6,034 nt of DNA, from NCBI GenBank assembly GCA_947169835.1, contig CAMVRH010000061.1, positions 1-6,034 on the forward strand, in the 5' to 3' direction. The notes beneath the pieces are model-generated. The model was given only the letters and a program-made list of their open reading frames with translations. It had not been told where the DNA came from and ran no database searches. The stretch is from an uncultured Lachnospira sp. Lineage in GTDB: Bacteria > Bacillota > Clostridia > Lachnospirales > Lachnospiraceae. This document shows, piece by piece, positions 5,488-6,034 of the stretch. Within the stretch, counting starts at the first letter, position 1; every line of letters starts with the position of its first letter. The translations under genes were made by a program, and so were the position numbers.

Positions 5488-5565
5488 TCATTCTTTTATA
5501 TATTTTCTTTCTTTTCTTTTTCTCACATATCTTTTGAATCTATTTTTTATTGTTAAATAATTCAT
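5488..5565 (-). CDS. 25-codon basic ORF, probable leader of the TadE-like protein
   Basis: ATG 5565-5563 overlaps the prepilin peptidase stop (ATGA) and has GGGGGA five bases upstream, the same ribosome binding sequence as the peptidase gene. The product is strongly basic (NRFKRY, RKRKERKYIKE) and ends at TGA 5490-5488. The next codons in the same frame lead without interruption into the TadE-like helix (GRNKAEVTVETAIVF). A basic cytoplasmic leader before a VTVE-type prepilin junction is what TadE-like proteins usually have, so this is best read as the amino end of that gene cut off by one stop codon. A separate small peptide, or start-stop coupling to a downstream start, is the alternative. 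Confidence 0.55.
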   Translation of the reverse strand: MNYLTIKNRFKRYVRKRKERKYIKE

Positions 5566-5993
5566 AGTTTTCCCCCAGTCAAAACGGCCACTAGCACATT
5601 AGCCACTAAAGCAAATGGAGCAAGTGGCAATTTTGACTTTAAGTTAAAGTATTTTAAACAAATACCACTTATAGCGTAAATATTAAAAAGGATAAATGTC
5701 CAAATCAAAACCGGAATCAGAAACATTCCTCCCTCCAGTGCGCCAATTGTCATAATAATCCAAGCATCCCCACGCCCAATCTTTTCCTTAGTGATAATCG
5801 AAAGGATAAAGGCAATTGATCCTATCAAAATACCTAACCCTACATTTCTAGTCGGTACATCTCTAAGAATAGCATGCACAATGATGGCCGCCGCGGAACT
5901 TATTCCACATACCCATGTGTAAATATATTTCCCTTTAATGTCTGTAACAGTACATATTGCTAAAACTATTGTTGTACAAATTATAAAAATCAT
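5562..5993 (-). CDS. A24 family prepilin peptidase
   Basis: A short (143-residue) polytopic aspartic protease that cleaves leaders of type IV prepilin-like proteins at the inner face of the membrane. The two catalytic aspartates are visible: Asp18 in TVTDIKGKYI and Asp76 in the GRGD signature (73-76) followed by AWIIMTIGA. LPLAPFAL near the C terminus matches the conserved xPFAPF segment. It lacks the N-terminal methylation domain of long PilD-type enzymes, so it is of the short TadV/CpaA-like class. ATG 5993 is preferred because GGGGGA lies four bases upstream. GTG 6005 is in frame and would add four residues, but it overlaps that ribosome binding site. Its stop TGA overlaps the ATG of the basic leader ORF, implying coupled translation. 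Its likely substrate here is the TadE-like protein; others may lie beyond the right edge. Confidence 0.92.
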   Translation of the reverse strand: MIFIICTTIVLAICTVTDIKGKYIYTWVCGISSAAAIIVHAILRDVPTRNVGLGILIGSIAFILSIITKEKIGRGDAWIIMTIGALEGGMFLIPVLIWTFILFNIYAISGICLKYFNLKSKLPLAPFALVANVLVAVLTGGKL

Positions 5994-6034
5994 ATTATCC
6001 CCCACATGATGAACATGGGCTTTTGTCTCCCACA
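5990..6034 (-). CDS. Possible 3' end of an upstream gene (frame uncertain)
   Basis: Tight packing suggests the upstream gene ends here, but only 45 bases are available. One frame ends with TGA 5992-5990, overlapping the peptidase ATG as ATGA (last residues KPMFIMWGII). Another ends with TAA 5997-5995, one base before that ATG (last residues SPCSSCGG, zinc-ribbon-like). I cannot choose between them or name the product. The coordinates given are for the ATGA-overlap frame. Confidence 0.25.
   Translation of the reverse strand, partial: CGRQKPMFIMWGII

Noticed and set aside
5488..5490. TGA as selenocysteine or a recoded sense codon
   Set aside because: No convincing selenocysteine hairpin was seen directly after it, and nearby genes seem to end normally at TGA. 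I cannot fully exclude suppression.

Overview
The window is AT-rich DNA, probably from a low-GC Firmicute and most likely a clostridium of the Lachnospiraceae type. This assignment is inferred from strong purine-rich ribosome binding sites, the protein families present (a DUF5711-like anchored protein, a DUF6382-like FHA protein, and a Lys-rich Fn3-like tail on a Thr/Pro-rich surface protein) and general protein style. No taxonomic search was possible. Every gene lies on the minus strand, so transcription runs from high to low coordinates. No stretch over about 100 bases lacks a gene or regulatory site.

Positions 3989-6034 hold the end of a pilus/secretion-type cluster. It contains a short A24 prepilin peptidase (5562-5993), a TadE-like single-pass protein (5071-5466) preceded in the same frame by a 25-codon basic ORF (5488-5565), and a protein with an N-terminal DUF6382-like domain and a C-terminal FHA domain (3989-5059). 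The genes are packed head to tail with ATGA stop/start overlaps. The peptidase is the expected processing enzyme for the TadE-like substrate. The most notable feature is one in-frame TGA (5488-5490) that separates the leader of the TadE-like protein, which has the good ribosome binding site, from its membrane helix.

Positions 1232-3962 form a second unit: a SIR2-family NAD-dependent deacylase (3200-3928), a one-TM anchored DUF5711-like protein (1983-3179) and a CvpA-family membrane protein (1232-1957). It has its own extended -10 promoter in the 60-bp gap after the FHA gene and gaps of only 20-25 bp between genes. No terminator is visible after cvpA.

Positions 1060-1212 hold tRNA-Cys(GCA) with a near-consensus promoter and a clear intrinsic terminator. 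That terminator could also end transcripts reading through from cvpA. Positions 1-1037 hold a promoter, a small palindrome, a good ribosome binding site and a partial gene for a secreted surface protein: signal peptide, unrecognised beta-rich-looking domain, Thr/Pro/Ser linker and a basic Fn3-like segment that runs off the left edge.

I do not see a clearly new multi-gene system such as a defence island, CRISPR or mobile element. The best leads are the interrupted TadE-like gene, the uncharacterised anchored protein between a sirtuin and CvpA, and small palindromes at two promoters.
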